NCBI GenBank assembly: GCA_026707325.1
Contig: JAPOXA010000075.1
Location: 100,400-164,399, forward strand
DNA from: Acidobacteriota bacterium
Lineage (GTDB): Bacteria > Acidobacteriota > Thermoanaerobaculia > Multivoradales > Multivoraceae
Reading direction: 5' to 3'
DNA length: 64,000 bases
Shown here one piece after another: positions 28,412 to 36,375 of the stretch (within the stretch, counting starts at the first letter, position 1; each line of letters starts with the position of its first letter). The notes beneath the pieces were generated by a model that ran no database searches, was not told the DNA's origin, and saw nothing but the letters and a program-made list of their open reading frames with translations. Both the position numbers and the translations under genes were made by a program.

Positions 28412-30171
28412 CACTGATCGAGAGCGAAGACGAGCAGTACGCTGCCCTCTGGCAGCGAGGGAGCCGTCCCGACCGTCGTCTGAACGATGCCGCCGCCCCC
28501 GGAGCCGACGGCGAGATAGGTCCTGCCTTCGTACTGGTAAGCGATCGGGTGACTACGGATGCCGGAGCCGGTCTGGTAGCGCCAGACTTCCTCACCGGTT
28601 TCGGCGTCGAACCCCAGGAGATGGCCGGAGGCGTTGCCGGTGACGACGAGGCCGCCGGCGGTGCTGAGCACGCCCGCGAGCATGGGCACTGGATCCCGGT
28701 AGCTCCACTTCGTTTCGCCCGTGCTGACGTCGATTGCCGACAGGTGCCCGTAGGACTTGCCCTCGACCGTGTCGCTCGGAATGGGCTCGCCACCAAAGAA
28801 GGGGATGCCCTCTACGAAGACCACGACTCCCTTGCGGAACATCATGCAGCTCTCGATCGTCGGCACGTAGGCGAGACCTGTCTCCGGACTGTAGGCGCCG
28901 GCGTAGGCGGCGTTGTTGCCGCCGGCGAGGCCGGGGCAGACGCGCTGGGTCGGTTCGTCGGCTGGCTTCATCACCGGGTCGACCACCGGCCGGCCGTTCT
29001 CGTCCAGGGTCGCCCAGTTCAGTTGATGGACGTACTGGTTGGCGTGCAGGAAGCCGCCGTCGCGGCGGTCCAACACGTAGAAGTAGCCGTTCCGGTTCGC
29101 CTGGACGAGGGCGGGAATGGTCTGCTCGTTGACCTGGACGTCGACCAGCCACACCTCGGAATTCCCGTCGTAGTCCCAGACGTCGTGGGGTGTGAATTGG
29201 AAGTACCACTTGCGCTCGCCGGTCCTGATGTCGACGGCCAGCACGCTGTCGCTGTACAGGTTGTCGCCGAGACGGGTGTCGCCGTTCCAGTCGGGCGAGG
29301 GGTTGCCGGTGGTCCAGAACAGTGTCTGGGTCGCCGGGTCGTAGCTGCCAGTGGCCCAGGTGGCGGCGCCGCCGGTCTTGTACGACTCACCCGCCCATGT
29401 CTCGACGCCGGGCTCGCCCGCCTCCGGCACCGTGTAGTGGCGCCAGAGCAGTTCGCCGGTTTCCAGGTCGTAGCCGTCGAAGAAGCCGCGCACGCCGTAC
29501 TCGCCGCCGCCGATGCCGATCACGACAACGCCCTCGGCGATGAGCGGAGCCGAGGTGATCGAGAAGCCCTTGGCGTAGGGGATCACTTCGGTGTCCCAGG
29601 CGAGTTCGCCGGTCTTGCGATCGAAGGCGAGCAGGCGGGCGTCCAGGGTGCCCATGACGACGAGATCGCCCCCGATGCCGACTCCGCGGTTCACCGGGCC
29701 GCAGCAGATGCGCAGGTCGGAGGGGTTCTGGTGGTCGTAACGCCAGAGCAGCGTGCCGTCGGCGGCATCGTAGGCGAGCAGCCGGTTCATCGAGGACGTC
29801 AGGTAGAGCACGCCGTCGTAGACGACGGGTGAGGACTCGAGCTGACTCGAGACGCCGGTCTGGGCGACCCAGGCGACGCGGAGGTCGGAGACGCTCTCGG
29901 GCGTCAGTTCGGCGATCGGTGAGTGGCGCCAGCTCGCGTAGTTGCCGCCGTAGTGGAGCCAGGACTCGCGGGTCGGCGCCGCTTCGAGAAGCGCCTGGTC
30001 GACCGGTCCCGCACCGTCGCCCATCTCGGTCGCCGCCGGCCAGTGGTTCTGGGGCGCGGCCGCGACGCCTTCTTCCTGGGCTGCGAGGGGAAGAGACAGA
30101 AGCAGAAGGGCGAGAACACCGGTCGTGGTTTGGACAGCCCACTTCCTGGCGGCGTGACGGGTGGCTGGCAT
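28411..30171 (-). CDS. PQQ-dependent alcohol dehydrogenase, lanthanide (XoxF/PedH-like) type
   Basis: A 586-residue periplasmic quinoprotein of the methanol/ethanol dehydrogenase family, an eight-blade propeller oxidising alcohols with PQQ. The adjacent-cysteine disulfide C156-C157 (RICCGPVN) typical of these enzymes is present. Metal ligands align with Glu224 (GGEYGVRG), Asn290 (TTGNPSP) and Asp333, the catalytic base. Asp335 two residues on (WDYDGN) is the extra carboxylate that marks lanthanide-dependent enzymes; calcium enzymes have Ala or Ser there. ATG at 30171 with AGGAG upstream starts the signal peptide. It heads an operon with the MxaJ-like protein and cytochrome. The alcohol substrate is not determined, and no PQQ synthesis genes are in the window. 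Confidence 0.9.
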   Translation of the reverse strand: MPATRHAARKWAVQTTTGVLALLLLSLPLAAQEEGVAAAPQNHWPAATEMGDGAGPVDQALLEAAPTRESWLHYGGNYASWRHSPIAELTPESVSDLRVAWVAQTGVSSQLESSPVVYDGVLYLTSSMNRLLAYDAADGTLLWRYDHQNPSDLRICCGPVNRGVGIGGDLVVMGTLDARLLAFDRKTGELAWDTEVIPYAKGFSITSAPLIAEGVVVIGIGGGEYGVRGFFDGYDLETGELLWRHYTVPEAGEPGVETWAGESYKTGGAATWATGSYDPATQTLFWTTGNPSPDWNGDTRLGDNLYSDSVLAVDIRTGERKWYFQFTPHDVWDYDGNSEVWLVDVQVNEQTIPALVQANRNGYFYVLDRRDGGFLHANQYVHQLNWATLDENGRPVVDPVMKPADEPTQRVCPGLAGGNNAAYAGAYSPETGLAYVPTIESCMMFRKGVVVFVEGIPFFGGEPIPSDTVEGKSYGHLSAIDVSTGETKWSYRDPVPMLAGVLSTAGGLVVTGNASGHLLGFDAETGEEVWRYQTGSGIRSHPIAYQYEGRTYLAVGSGGGGIVQTTVGTAPSLPEGSVLLVFALDQ

Positions 30172-30289
30172 GGACAATCTCCTGAGACGTTCAGGTGTCG
30201 CGAAGAGTCTCTGACGAGGCCGTTCGTGCGGGCGGCGAATGATACCGTGCGGCCCGTTTCCCCGCGCACCCTGTGAGGAGAAGGTCGAG

Positions 30290-31405
30290 ATGACGGACGA
30301 CGACAGCGGCACGCAGTCACTCTACGGACGGCTCGACCCGGAGCAGGTCGGCGCCTTCGCGCTGAAGGTGTGGCTGTTCAAGCAGGGCGAACTCGTCTCC
30401 CTGATGATCCACCTCGGCGATCGATTGGGGCTCTACCGGACCCTGCAAGGCCTCGGTCCCGTGAGCTCGGTGGAGCTGGCCGAAGCCAGCGGGCTGAAGG
30501 AACGCTGGTTGCGCGAGTGGTTGCATGGCCAGGCGGCCGCCGGACTGCTCGAGTACCACGGCGCCGAGAACGGCGGCGAGCCGCGCTTCGAGCTCGACGG
30601 CGTCGCCGCCGCGGTGCTCGCGGACGAGGAGAACTCCGTGGCCTTCGCCGCCGGCGCGTTCGGCTATCCGCCCGAGCACGATGTGATCGACGGTACGGCG
30701 GAGGCGTTCAGCACCGGAATCGGCCTGTCCTACCAGCAGCTCGGGTGCTGCGCCGCCCATCGCACCGAGCGGATGCTGGGCCCCTGGACCCGGCAGGCCC
30801 TGGTGCCGCGGATCATTCCGGCGCTCGACGGCGTCGAGGAGCGGCTGCGGGCAGGCATCGACGTCATCGACGTCGGCTGCGGCGGCGGCGTGGCGCTTGT
30901 GTCCCTCGCTCAGGCCTTTCCGGCCTCGCGCTTCGTGGGCTACGACCCGTCCGCTCACGCGATCGACATCGCTCGGGAGCGCACCCGGGAAGCGGGCGTC
31001 ACGAACGTCGACTGGAAGATCGCCCGCGGCGAGGATCTGCCCCGGGAGCCGAGTTTCGACCTGGTCGTGACCTTCGACTGCGTTCACGACATGACGCGGC
31101 CGGATCTCGTGATCGCGGCCATCCGCGGCGCCATCCGGGACGACGGCACCTGGCTGATCAAGGACATCCGCAGCAGCCCGCGGTTCGAGGACAACATGCG
31201 CAATCCGGTGCTGGCGCTGCTCTACGGCTTCTCCGTCTCGGCCTGCATGTCGTCCGCCCTGTCCGAGCCGGACGGCATGGGCCTGGGAACGCTGGGCTTC
31301 AACCCGGTCGTGGCGGAGCGGATGGTGCGGGACGCCGGCTTCACGCGCTTCCGGATGCACGACTTCGACGACCCGGCCAATCTGTACTACGAAGTTCGAC
31401 CCTGA
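30290..31405 (+). CDS. SAM-dependent class I methyltransferase with N-terminal winged-helix domain
   Basis: A 371-residue methyltransferase. The N-terminal ~100 residues form a winged-helix dimerisation domain (VSSVELAEASGLKERWLREW), as in O-methyltransferase-like proteins and Rv2258c relatives. The Rossmann domain carries motif I VIDVGCGGG and a binding acidic residue in FVGYDPS. The acceptor is unknown; small-molecule methylation is likely. The ATG at 30290 follows GAGGAG. It is divergent from the quinoprotein dehydrogenase, with a ~118-bp shared upstream region, and convergent with the membrane protein at 31488. Confidence 0.85.
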   Translation: MTDDDSGTQSLYGRLDPEQVGAFALKVWLFKQGELVSLMIHLGDRLGLYRTLQGLGPVSSVELAEASGLKERWLREWLHGQAAAGLLEYHGAENGGEPRFELDGVAAAVLADEENSVAFAAGAFGYPPEHDVIDGTAEAFSTGIGLSYQQLGCCAAHRTERMLGPWTRQALVPRIIPALDGVEERLRAGIDVIDVGCGGGVALVSLAQAFPASRFVGYDPSAHAIDIARERTREAGVTNVDWKIARGEDLPREPSFDLVVTFDCVHDMTRPDLVIAAIRGAIRDDGTWLIKDIRSSPRFEDNMRNPVLALLYGFSVSACMSSALSEPDGMGLGTLGFNPVVAERMVRDAGFTRFRMHDFDDPANLYYEVRP

Positions 31406-31414
31406 CGGAGCGTG

Positions 31415-31477
31415 GCGCACTGGGTGCGCCGGCGTCCCCGCCGGCCTTCCGGAAGAACACGCCGCGTAGCGGCGATC
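31415..31477 (+). repeat. Bipartite-hairpin dispersed repeat, copy 1
   Basis: About 62 bp with two perfect hairpins: GCCGGCG/CGCCGGC (31428-31445, loop TCCC) and CGCCGC/GCGGCG (31460-31474, loop GTA), 14 bp apart, preceded by CACTGGGTGC. Copies with the same stems and spacing are at 53118 and 61055; loops differ. This copy sits between the convergent 3' ends of the methyltransferase and membrane-protein genes. Confidence 0.8.
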
Positions 31478-31487
31478 ACTTGCCGAC

Positions 31488-33563
31488 TCAGTCCCAGCGC
31501 AGGTCGACGCGGTCGATCGCCAGGCCGTTCGGCGGCACGGCATTGCCGGGCGGGACCTCGAGAACGAGTGGAGCGTCCGCCGGCCACGGGGCCGGCGCGA
31601 GCGTGCGGGTCTGCCAGCCGTCGTCGCTTCCTTCAGCGAGGGTCAGGCGGCCGAGTTCCTGACCGCCGGCGCGGGCGATCAGGGTGAGGGGCGCCGGGCG
31701 GTTCCGGATCGCACGGAGCGTGATGGCCAGTTCCACCCGGTTGCCGCCGGGGATCACCGTCGACTCGGCCCGGCTGCCTTCCGGAAGCACCCACGCCTCC
31801 GGATAGCGCGTACGGTCCATCGTCCAGCGCTCCGGCTCCTGGTTGCCGCCGGTTCGATGAACGGCCGCGCTCTCGACCTCCAGGCGCCGCGTAGGCAACG
31901 AGTCCGCGAGCACCGGCAGGGCGGCCAGGAGCAGGAGCGGCATGCCGGCGCACGCCGCCGCCACGGTTCTCCGGCGCACGCGCGCCGCGAGAATGGCCAG
32001 AGCGACCGCGAGCGCCGGCAGGATCCACGTGGCCGTCCGGGCCCGCGTGGCCGACGGCAGCAGGCGGCCCAGGTCGAGACCGGTCCGGGCTTCCAGGTGA
32101 TGAAGGAAGTGGTGGCGACCGTCGGCGAGATTGTAGGTCCATCCCGGTTCCACAACGAACAGGACGGTCAGGGCGCCCGACAGCAGCGCCAGTGCCAGGG
32201 CGAGGGCGACGATGCCGGCCGCGGGCGAGCGGGCCGCTGAACCCGTGGCGCCCTCGCGCCCCGTGGCGGACCCTCGCTCGAAGAGGGGAACCAGGAGAAC
32301 GGCAAGGAAGGGAAGGACGACGAGGCCATAGCGGAACGGCGGCGACCAGCCGCCATACCACTCGCGGCGCGAGGCGACCAGGAGCAGCGTGGGCACGGCA
32401 ATCAACGCGACCTCGAACAGGAGCCGCCGGTTGCGCCTGAAGGTGGCTACCGCGCCGGGGAACAGGAGCAGCCAGATCGGCGCGCAGGCGACCAGGCCGT
32501 AGGCGAGGTCGAAGAACAGCCCGTTCATCCCGAGCGCGAGCTGGGAGACCGGCTGCCGGTAGACCTCCAGCTCTCCCCACGAGTGCATGCCGAGCACGGT
32601 GCCGAACACGGCGCGGTTCGACCACAGCACCAGGAGGGCGGACGGTACGCCGACGGCCGCCAGGACGAGGAGACCGCGGCGTCGCCGGGCCGGGGCGAGG
32701 CGCAGCACGAAGATCAGCGCGAGCGCGGCGCTGACCAGGGCGAGCCGGAGCTTGATCGCGGGAAGCACCGCCAGGGACAGTGCGAGGAGCGCCCAGGCGC
32801 TCCATTCCGCCCGTCCCGTCTCAGCCGTCGGATTCTCGTCGCCGGCGGTGAGACGGTCGATCCATCGGAACGCGGCCACCGCGAGGGCGACGGCGGCTAC
32901 TTCGGCCCAGATCTGCTGGCTGTAGATCAGGAACGGCGCGGCGAAGCTGAAGATGGCATAGGCAGCCAGGCGCGCCCGGGCGTCCGGGCTGAACGCCGTC
33001 AGATCGAGCAGCAGCCAGGCGGCCAGTGCGGCCAGTGCGGCGATCACGACCATGGCCCCCGCCCGGCCGCCAAGGCGGTACGCAGGGGCCATCACCGCCT
33101 GCAGGACGGCGCCGTGGCGCGAGCGGATCGTCCCGTCGCTCGTCTGGGGGTCTCCGGGCTGCGGCTCGATCGCGCGCGGCATGAACGCGAGCGAGTCCTG
33201 ATCCCGGTAGTTGTTCGCGAGGTCGAGGTCGAAGTCGTAGGCGATGCTGTGGGTGGTGAGGAGGAACCAGGGCTCGTCGCCGTCGGGAGCGCGCTCGTGG
33301 ATCGACCAGGGGATCAGGGCCAGGTAGAAGCCGAAGGGAAGCAGCAGGAAGACGAGCGGAGGCCGGCGGTCGCCGTCCGCGCGCTTGAGCAGAGGCTCCA
33401 GGGCCAGAACGCGGCTGACGACGTAGAGCAGACCGGCGGCCACCGCTCCCGCCATCGCAGCGGGTTGCCAGGCGGCTATGCCCAGAATCGGCGCGGCGAG
33501 GGCGATCGCGGCGAGAACGAGGGCGGCACCCAGCGCCCAGGCATCGATTCCGCAGCGGATCAT
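31488..33563 (-). CDS. Polytopic membrane protein, GT-C glycosyltransferase-like
   Basis: A 691-residue inner-membrane protein with about 11-13 hydrophobic segments between residues ~10 and ~570 and a soluble C-terminal beta-domain (~580-691). The first large periplasmic loop contains an acidic DGDEPWFLLTT segment, comparable to the catalytic DE/DxD site in loop 1 of GT-C transferases such as ArnT and dolichyl-phosphate mannosyltransferases. A role in transferring sugars from a polyprenyl carrier is therefore possible but not proved. ATG at 33563. Neighbours give no pathway hint. Confidence 0.7.
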   Translation of the reverse strand: MIRCGIDAWALGAALVLAAIALAAPILGIAAWQPAAMAGAVAAGLLYVVSRVLALEPLLKRADGDRRPPLVFLLLPFGFYLALIPWSIHERAPDGDEPWFLLTTHSIAYDFDLDLANNYRDQDSLAFMPRAIEPQPGDPQTSDGTIRSRHGAVLQAVMAPAYRLGGRAGAMVVIAALAALAAWLLLDLTAFSPDARARLAAYAIFSFAAPFLIYSQQIWAEVAAVALAVAAFRWIDRLTAGDENPTAETGRAEWSAWALLALSLAVLPAIKLRLALVSAALALIFVLRLAPARRRRGLLVLAAVGVPSALLVLWSNRAVFGTVLGMHSWGELEVYRQPVSQLALGMNGLFFDLAYGLVACAPIWLLLFPGAVATFRRNRRLLFEVALIAVPTLLLVASRREWYGGWSPPFRYGLVVLPFLAVLLVPLFERGSATGREGATGSAARSPAAGIVALALALALLSGALTVLFVVEPGWTYNLADGRHHFLHHLEARTGLDLGRLLPSATRARTATWILPALAVALAILAARVRRRTVAAACAGMPLLLLAALPVLADSLPTRRLEVESAAVHRTGGNQEPERWTMDRTRYPEAWVLPEGSRAESTVIPGGNRVELAITLRAIRNRPAPLTLIARAGGQELGRLTLAEGSDDGWQTRTLAPAPWPADAPLVLEVPPGNAVPPNGLAIDRVDLRWD

Positions 33564-33603
33564 CCTCGCCGCATTCTAGGAGCTTGAGCCCGCGTCGCCC
33601 TGC

Positions 33604-35868
33604 CTACCTGGTCCCGTTGAGCGCTTCCAGCACCCTGGGCGGCGTCATCGGCAGTTCCGTCGGTCGCGCGCCGCAGGCATCCGCGATGGCGTTGGCGATG
33701 GCGGCCGCGGTGGGGACGACCGGCGGCTCCCCGACGCCGCGGGCGCCGAAGGGGCCGTGGTCCGAGGGCACCTCGACCAGCACGGTTTCGAGTGCGGCGG
33801 GACCTTGGGCGAAGTCCGGCAGGGCGTAGTCGTTCAGGGTGGCCGTCAGGAGCTGACCGTCCTCGCTGTAGGCCATTCCCTCGTAGAGCGCCCAGCCGAT
33901 GCCCTGGAGGGCGCCTCCCATCATCTGGCCCTCGACCGCGGCCGGATTGATCGCCCGGCCGCAGTCCTGGATGACGACGACCCGGTCGACCTCGACCTGT
34001 CCGGTCTCCCGGTCGACGCTCACCTCCGCGAGCTGGGCGCAGAAGCCCGGCGCCTGGCTGGTCTGGGCGTGCCGCCCGTGGCCGAAGACCGGCGCCTGCC
34101 GCCCGCCGAAGCGCATCGTGCGCTGGGCGATCTTGCGAAGTGGAATCGCCTTGTCGGGCGAGCCCTTGACCTGAACGGCGCCGTCGACGATTTCGAGATC
34201 CTCGGGGTCCGCCTCGAACGTCTGGGCCGCGAGCTCAAGCGTCTGGCGGCGTGCCTCCTGGGCCGCCTGAATGACGGGCGGGCCGACCGTGTAGATCGTC
34301 TTGCTGCCGCCCGAGGCTCCGGCGTACGGTCCCGACGACGTGTCGCCCGTCGAGACGGTCACCTTGTCCGGGTCGACTCCGAATGCCTCGGCCGCCATGA
34401 GGGCCATGCTCGTGTTCGTGCCGTTGATGTCGGCCGTGCTGATGTGGACCTTGAGCGTGCCGTCCGTCTGCAGCGCGCAGGCGGCGGAAGCCGGCTCCGT
34501 GCCGCCGGGCCAGGCGCCGAGCGCGATGCCGACGCCGCGGCCTTCGGCGCGTGCCTGCTCGCGGTTCTGCCAGGCCGGGTGATCGCGAAGAGCCTCCAGG
34601 ACCTGCCGCTGACCCATCCCTGCCCAGGGCATTCCGGAGGCCATCGGGGCACCTTTCTCCGAGGCGTTCTTCAGCCGGAACTCGACCGGGTCGAGGTCGA
34701 GTTCGCGGGCGAGCTGGTCGAGGACGGTCTCGACGACGAACGCCGCCTGGGGAGCGAGTGGCGCGCGGTAGGCGCCGACCGACGGCTTGTTCGTCGTGAC
34801 CTCGAAGCCGCCCACCGCCTGGTTCGGGGTCTGGTAGGAGCTTCCCAGCAGAGTTCCGGCAAGGGCGGTCATCGACGACGGGAAACAGCCGCAGTCGATC
34901 GCCAGGTCGGCCTCGAGCGCGCACAGTTCGCCACTGCGCTTCGCTCCGGCCCGGATCGTGATCCGGGTCGAAGGGGCGGGCGTCGCCGCCAGCATCTCCT
35001 CGGTGCGGGTCATCACGAGGCGGACGGGTCGCTGGTGCTTTACGGCGGCAAGCGCGAGCAGGGGCTCGTACAGCACGAACTTGGCGCCGAAGCCGCCGCC
35101 GACCGGAGTGCCGATGACCTTGACCTGGTCCTGCGCCAGGCCGACCATGCCGGCGACGGCGTCCCGGACGAAGAAGGGCGCCTGGGTCGAGCAGTAGACG
35201 GTCATCCCGGTCCCCATGGGGTCGGGGTCGATCAGGGAGGCGTGGGGCTCGATGTAGGACTGGTGAACGGACGCCGTGCGAAACACCCGTTCCACGACCG
35301 CGTCCGCTTCGGCGAGTCCGGCGGCGAGGTCTCCGCGCTCGAAGCGCATCGCGTTCGTCACGTTTGGCGACGAGGACGCAGCGTCGTCCTCCTCCGACAC
35401 GTCGCCCGCCCCGTGCGCGGCTGCCTCCTCGGACTGACCGGGAAGGCCGTCGGGCCAGACGGCGGGGGCATCGACCGCCTCCGCCTGCTCGATCGTCACG
35501 ACGGCCTCGAGCGGGTCGTAGTCGACGAGGACAGCTTCGGCGGCGTCGGCTGCCGCCGCCTCGTTCTCGGCGAGAACGAGGGCAACCGGGTGGCCGACGA
35601 AGATCGCCCGCTCGCGCGCCAGCAGCAGCGTGGGGCGGTTCCGGGCCGGCAGTTCCGGCAGGTCGGCGGCGGTGATGACCGCGACGACTCCGGGCGCCGC
35701 CGCCGCGGCGGTCGTGTCGACGTTCAGCACCTCCGCGTGAGCATGAGGGCTGGTGACCAGACGGGCGTGGAGGAGCCCGGGCCGGTCGAGGTCGCCGCAG
35801 TAGCGGAGCGAGCCCCTGACCTTGGGGTCGCCCTCGAGGAGCTTGGTGGGGGTGCCGATCGCTGTCAT
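33604..35868 (-). CDS. Xanthine dehydrogenase family molybdopterin-binding subunit (orphan)
   Basis: A 754-residue large subunit of the xanthine oxidase/aldehyde oxidase/CO dehydrogenase superfamily. It contains the N-terminal hammerhead domain (GDPKVRGSLRYCGDL), the Moco-binding segments VGGGFGAKF and QGIGWALYE, and the C-terminal GVGEPPVVP with the catalytic Glu. Where CO dehydrogenases have AYRCSFR and most relatives AYRGAGR, this protein has AYRAPLA, so it is not a canonical CO dehydrogenase. The FAD (CoxM) and 2Fe-2S (CoxS) subunits that normally flank it are absent on both sides. Substrate unknown. ATG at 35868 with GGAG upstream. Confidence 0.88.
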   Translation of the reverse strand: MTAIGTPTKLLEGDPKVRGSLRYCGDLDRPGLLHARLVTSPHAHAEVLNVDTTAAAAAPGVVAVITAADLPELPARNRPTLLLARERAIFVGHPVALVLAENEAAAADAAEAVLVDYDPLEAVVTIEQAEAVDAPAVWPDGLPGQSEEAAAHGAGDVSEEDDAASSSPNVTNAMRFERGDLAAGLAEADAVVERVFRTASVHQSYIEPHASLIDPDPMGTGMTVYCSTQAPFFVRDAVAGMVGLAQDQVKVIGTPVGGGFGAKFVLYEPLLALAAVKHQRPVRLVMTRTEEMLAATPAPSTRITIRAGAKRSGELCALEADLAIDCGCFPSSMTALAGTLLGSSYQTPNQAVGGFEVTTNKPSVGAYRAPLAPQAAFVVETVLDQLARELDLDPVEFRLKNASEKGAPMASGMPWAGMGQRQVLEALRDHPAWQNREQARAEGRGVGIALGAWPGGTEPASAACALQTDGTLKVHISTADINGTNTSMALMAAEAFGVDPDKVTVSTGDTSSGPYAGASGGSKTIYTVGPPVIQAAQEARRQTLELAAQTFEADPEDLEIVDGAVQVKGSPDKAIPLRKIAQRTMRFGGRQAPVFGHGRHAQTSQAPGFCAQLAEVSVDRETGQVEVDRVVVIQDCGRAINPAAVEGQMMGGALQGIGWALYEGMAYSEDGQLLTATLNDYALPDFAQGPAALETVLVEVPSDHGPFGARGVGEPPVVPTAAAIANAIADACGARPTELPMTPPRVLEALNGTR

Positions 35869-35959
35869 CTGCTGTCTCCGCCGGGTGGGAACGTGAGTCG
35901 GGGACCAGTTTCAGGTGAGCGATTGTTACGGAACCGCGCCGTCAGGGGAAGGGGGCGGC

Positions 35960-36004
35960 GCCGAAAAGAGGAGAGCCCCGAGGGGCTGATGCTCCTCGGG
36001 GCTC
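35960..36004 (-). terminator. Rho-independent terminator of the small transcript
   Basis: On the minus strand, an 11-bp perfect stem (36004-35994 with 35983-35973; GAGCCCCGAGG/CCTCGGGGCTC, 10-nt loop) is followed by TCCTCTTTT. It would end transcription coming from the direction of RNase E/G or from the small transcript starting near 36290, and protects the molybdopterin-subunit gene from read-through. The T-tract is short, so strength is uncertain. Confidence 0.65.
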
Positions 36005-36083
36005 GGGTGACGCTCCTGGACCGCGCTTCTGCGCGGCTCGGCTGAGCGTTTCTTGGCCGATGAAAGTTGGCGTGGGATTGCTT

Positions 36084-36183
36084 CCCGGAGGAGATGTCCT
36101 ACGCCTGGTAGGGGTTTCCTAGGGAGCCGCCACCTCCATCAAGCCGCATCTGCAGTACTCCACTAGACCACCTCCTTTCCGGG
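36084..36183 (-). ncRNA. Candidate structured RNA with self-paired Shine-Dalgarno
   Basis: On the minus strand, bases 36183-36169 (CCCGGAAAGGAGGTG) can pair with 36096-36084 (CATCTCCTCCGGG) in 13 base pairs with a 2-nt bulge. This stem buries a perfect AGGAGG and encloses ~70 nt with further hairpins, e.g. CCTAC-CAGGC-GTAGG. It lies between a TTGACA promoter-like element (36321) and the terminator at 35960-36004, so a separate transcript of about 300 nt is likely. I could not match it to tmRNA, RNase P RNA, SRP RNA, 6S RNA or a riboswitch I know. It could be a regulatory RNA or a leader controlling the tiny frames inside it. Confidence 0.5.
36119..36163 (-). CDS. Possible 14-residue small peptide (nested second frame of 16 residues)
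   Basis: A GTG-initiated frame, VEYCRCGLMEVAAP, has a perfect AGGAGG seven bases upstream (36176-36171). Inside it, in another frame, an ATG at 36149 opens MRLDGGGGSLGNPYQA (36149-36099) with GGAG eight bases upstream. Each is too short for statistical support, and the Shine-Dalgarno of the first is paired in the proposed RNA stem. I do not recognise either peptide. They may be real micropeptides, a leader, or chance. Confidence 0.3.
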   Translation of the reverse strand: MEYCRCGLMEVAAP

Positions 36184-36291
36184 CTAATCCACTAGTCGGC
36201 GGGTCCCACCCCGCCCAGCCACGGGATCGCCCCGACTGACCCCGGGACCGCCGCCGCGCCTCGTGACGCAAGCGGAACGTCTTGTGACCGG

Positions 36292-36321
36292 ATAGTTATG
36301 GATTCGCCCGGTCCTTGTCAA
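36292..36321 (-). promoter_or_regulatory. Promoter-like element of the small transcript
   Basis: A perfect -35 hexamer TTGACA (36321-36316, minus strand) lies 55 bp past the stop of the RNase E/G gene. The best -10 candidate, AACTAT at 36297-36292 with 18-bp spacing, is weak. Transcription would begin near 36285 and run through the structured element to the terminator at 35960. Confidence 0.4.
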
Positions 36322-36375
36322 ACCTTCGTGTTCTCAGAGGTTTAGCGACCGGACGAGCTGGTGTGGCCGGGCGTG

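Noticed and set aside
36316..36350. AAACCT...AGGTTT hairpin just after the RNase E/G stop as its terminator
   Set aside because: Only a 6-bp AT-rich stem with a large loop and no T-tract; it overlaps the better-supported -35 element.
35869..36375. tmRNA, RNase P RNA or SRP RNA in the gene-free region
   Set aside because: The conserved cores of these RNAs (tag reading frame and CCA end, GAGGAAAGTCC core, GGAA-tipped SRP hairpin) are not present.
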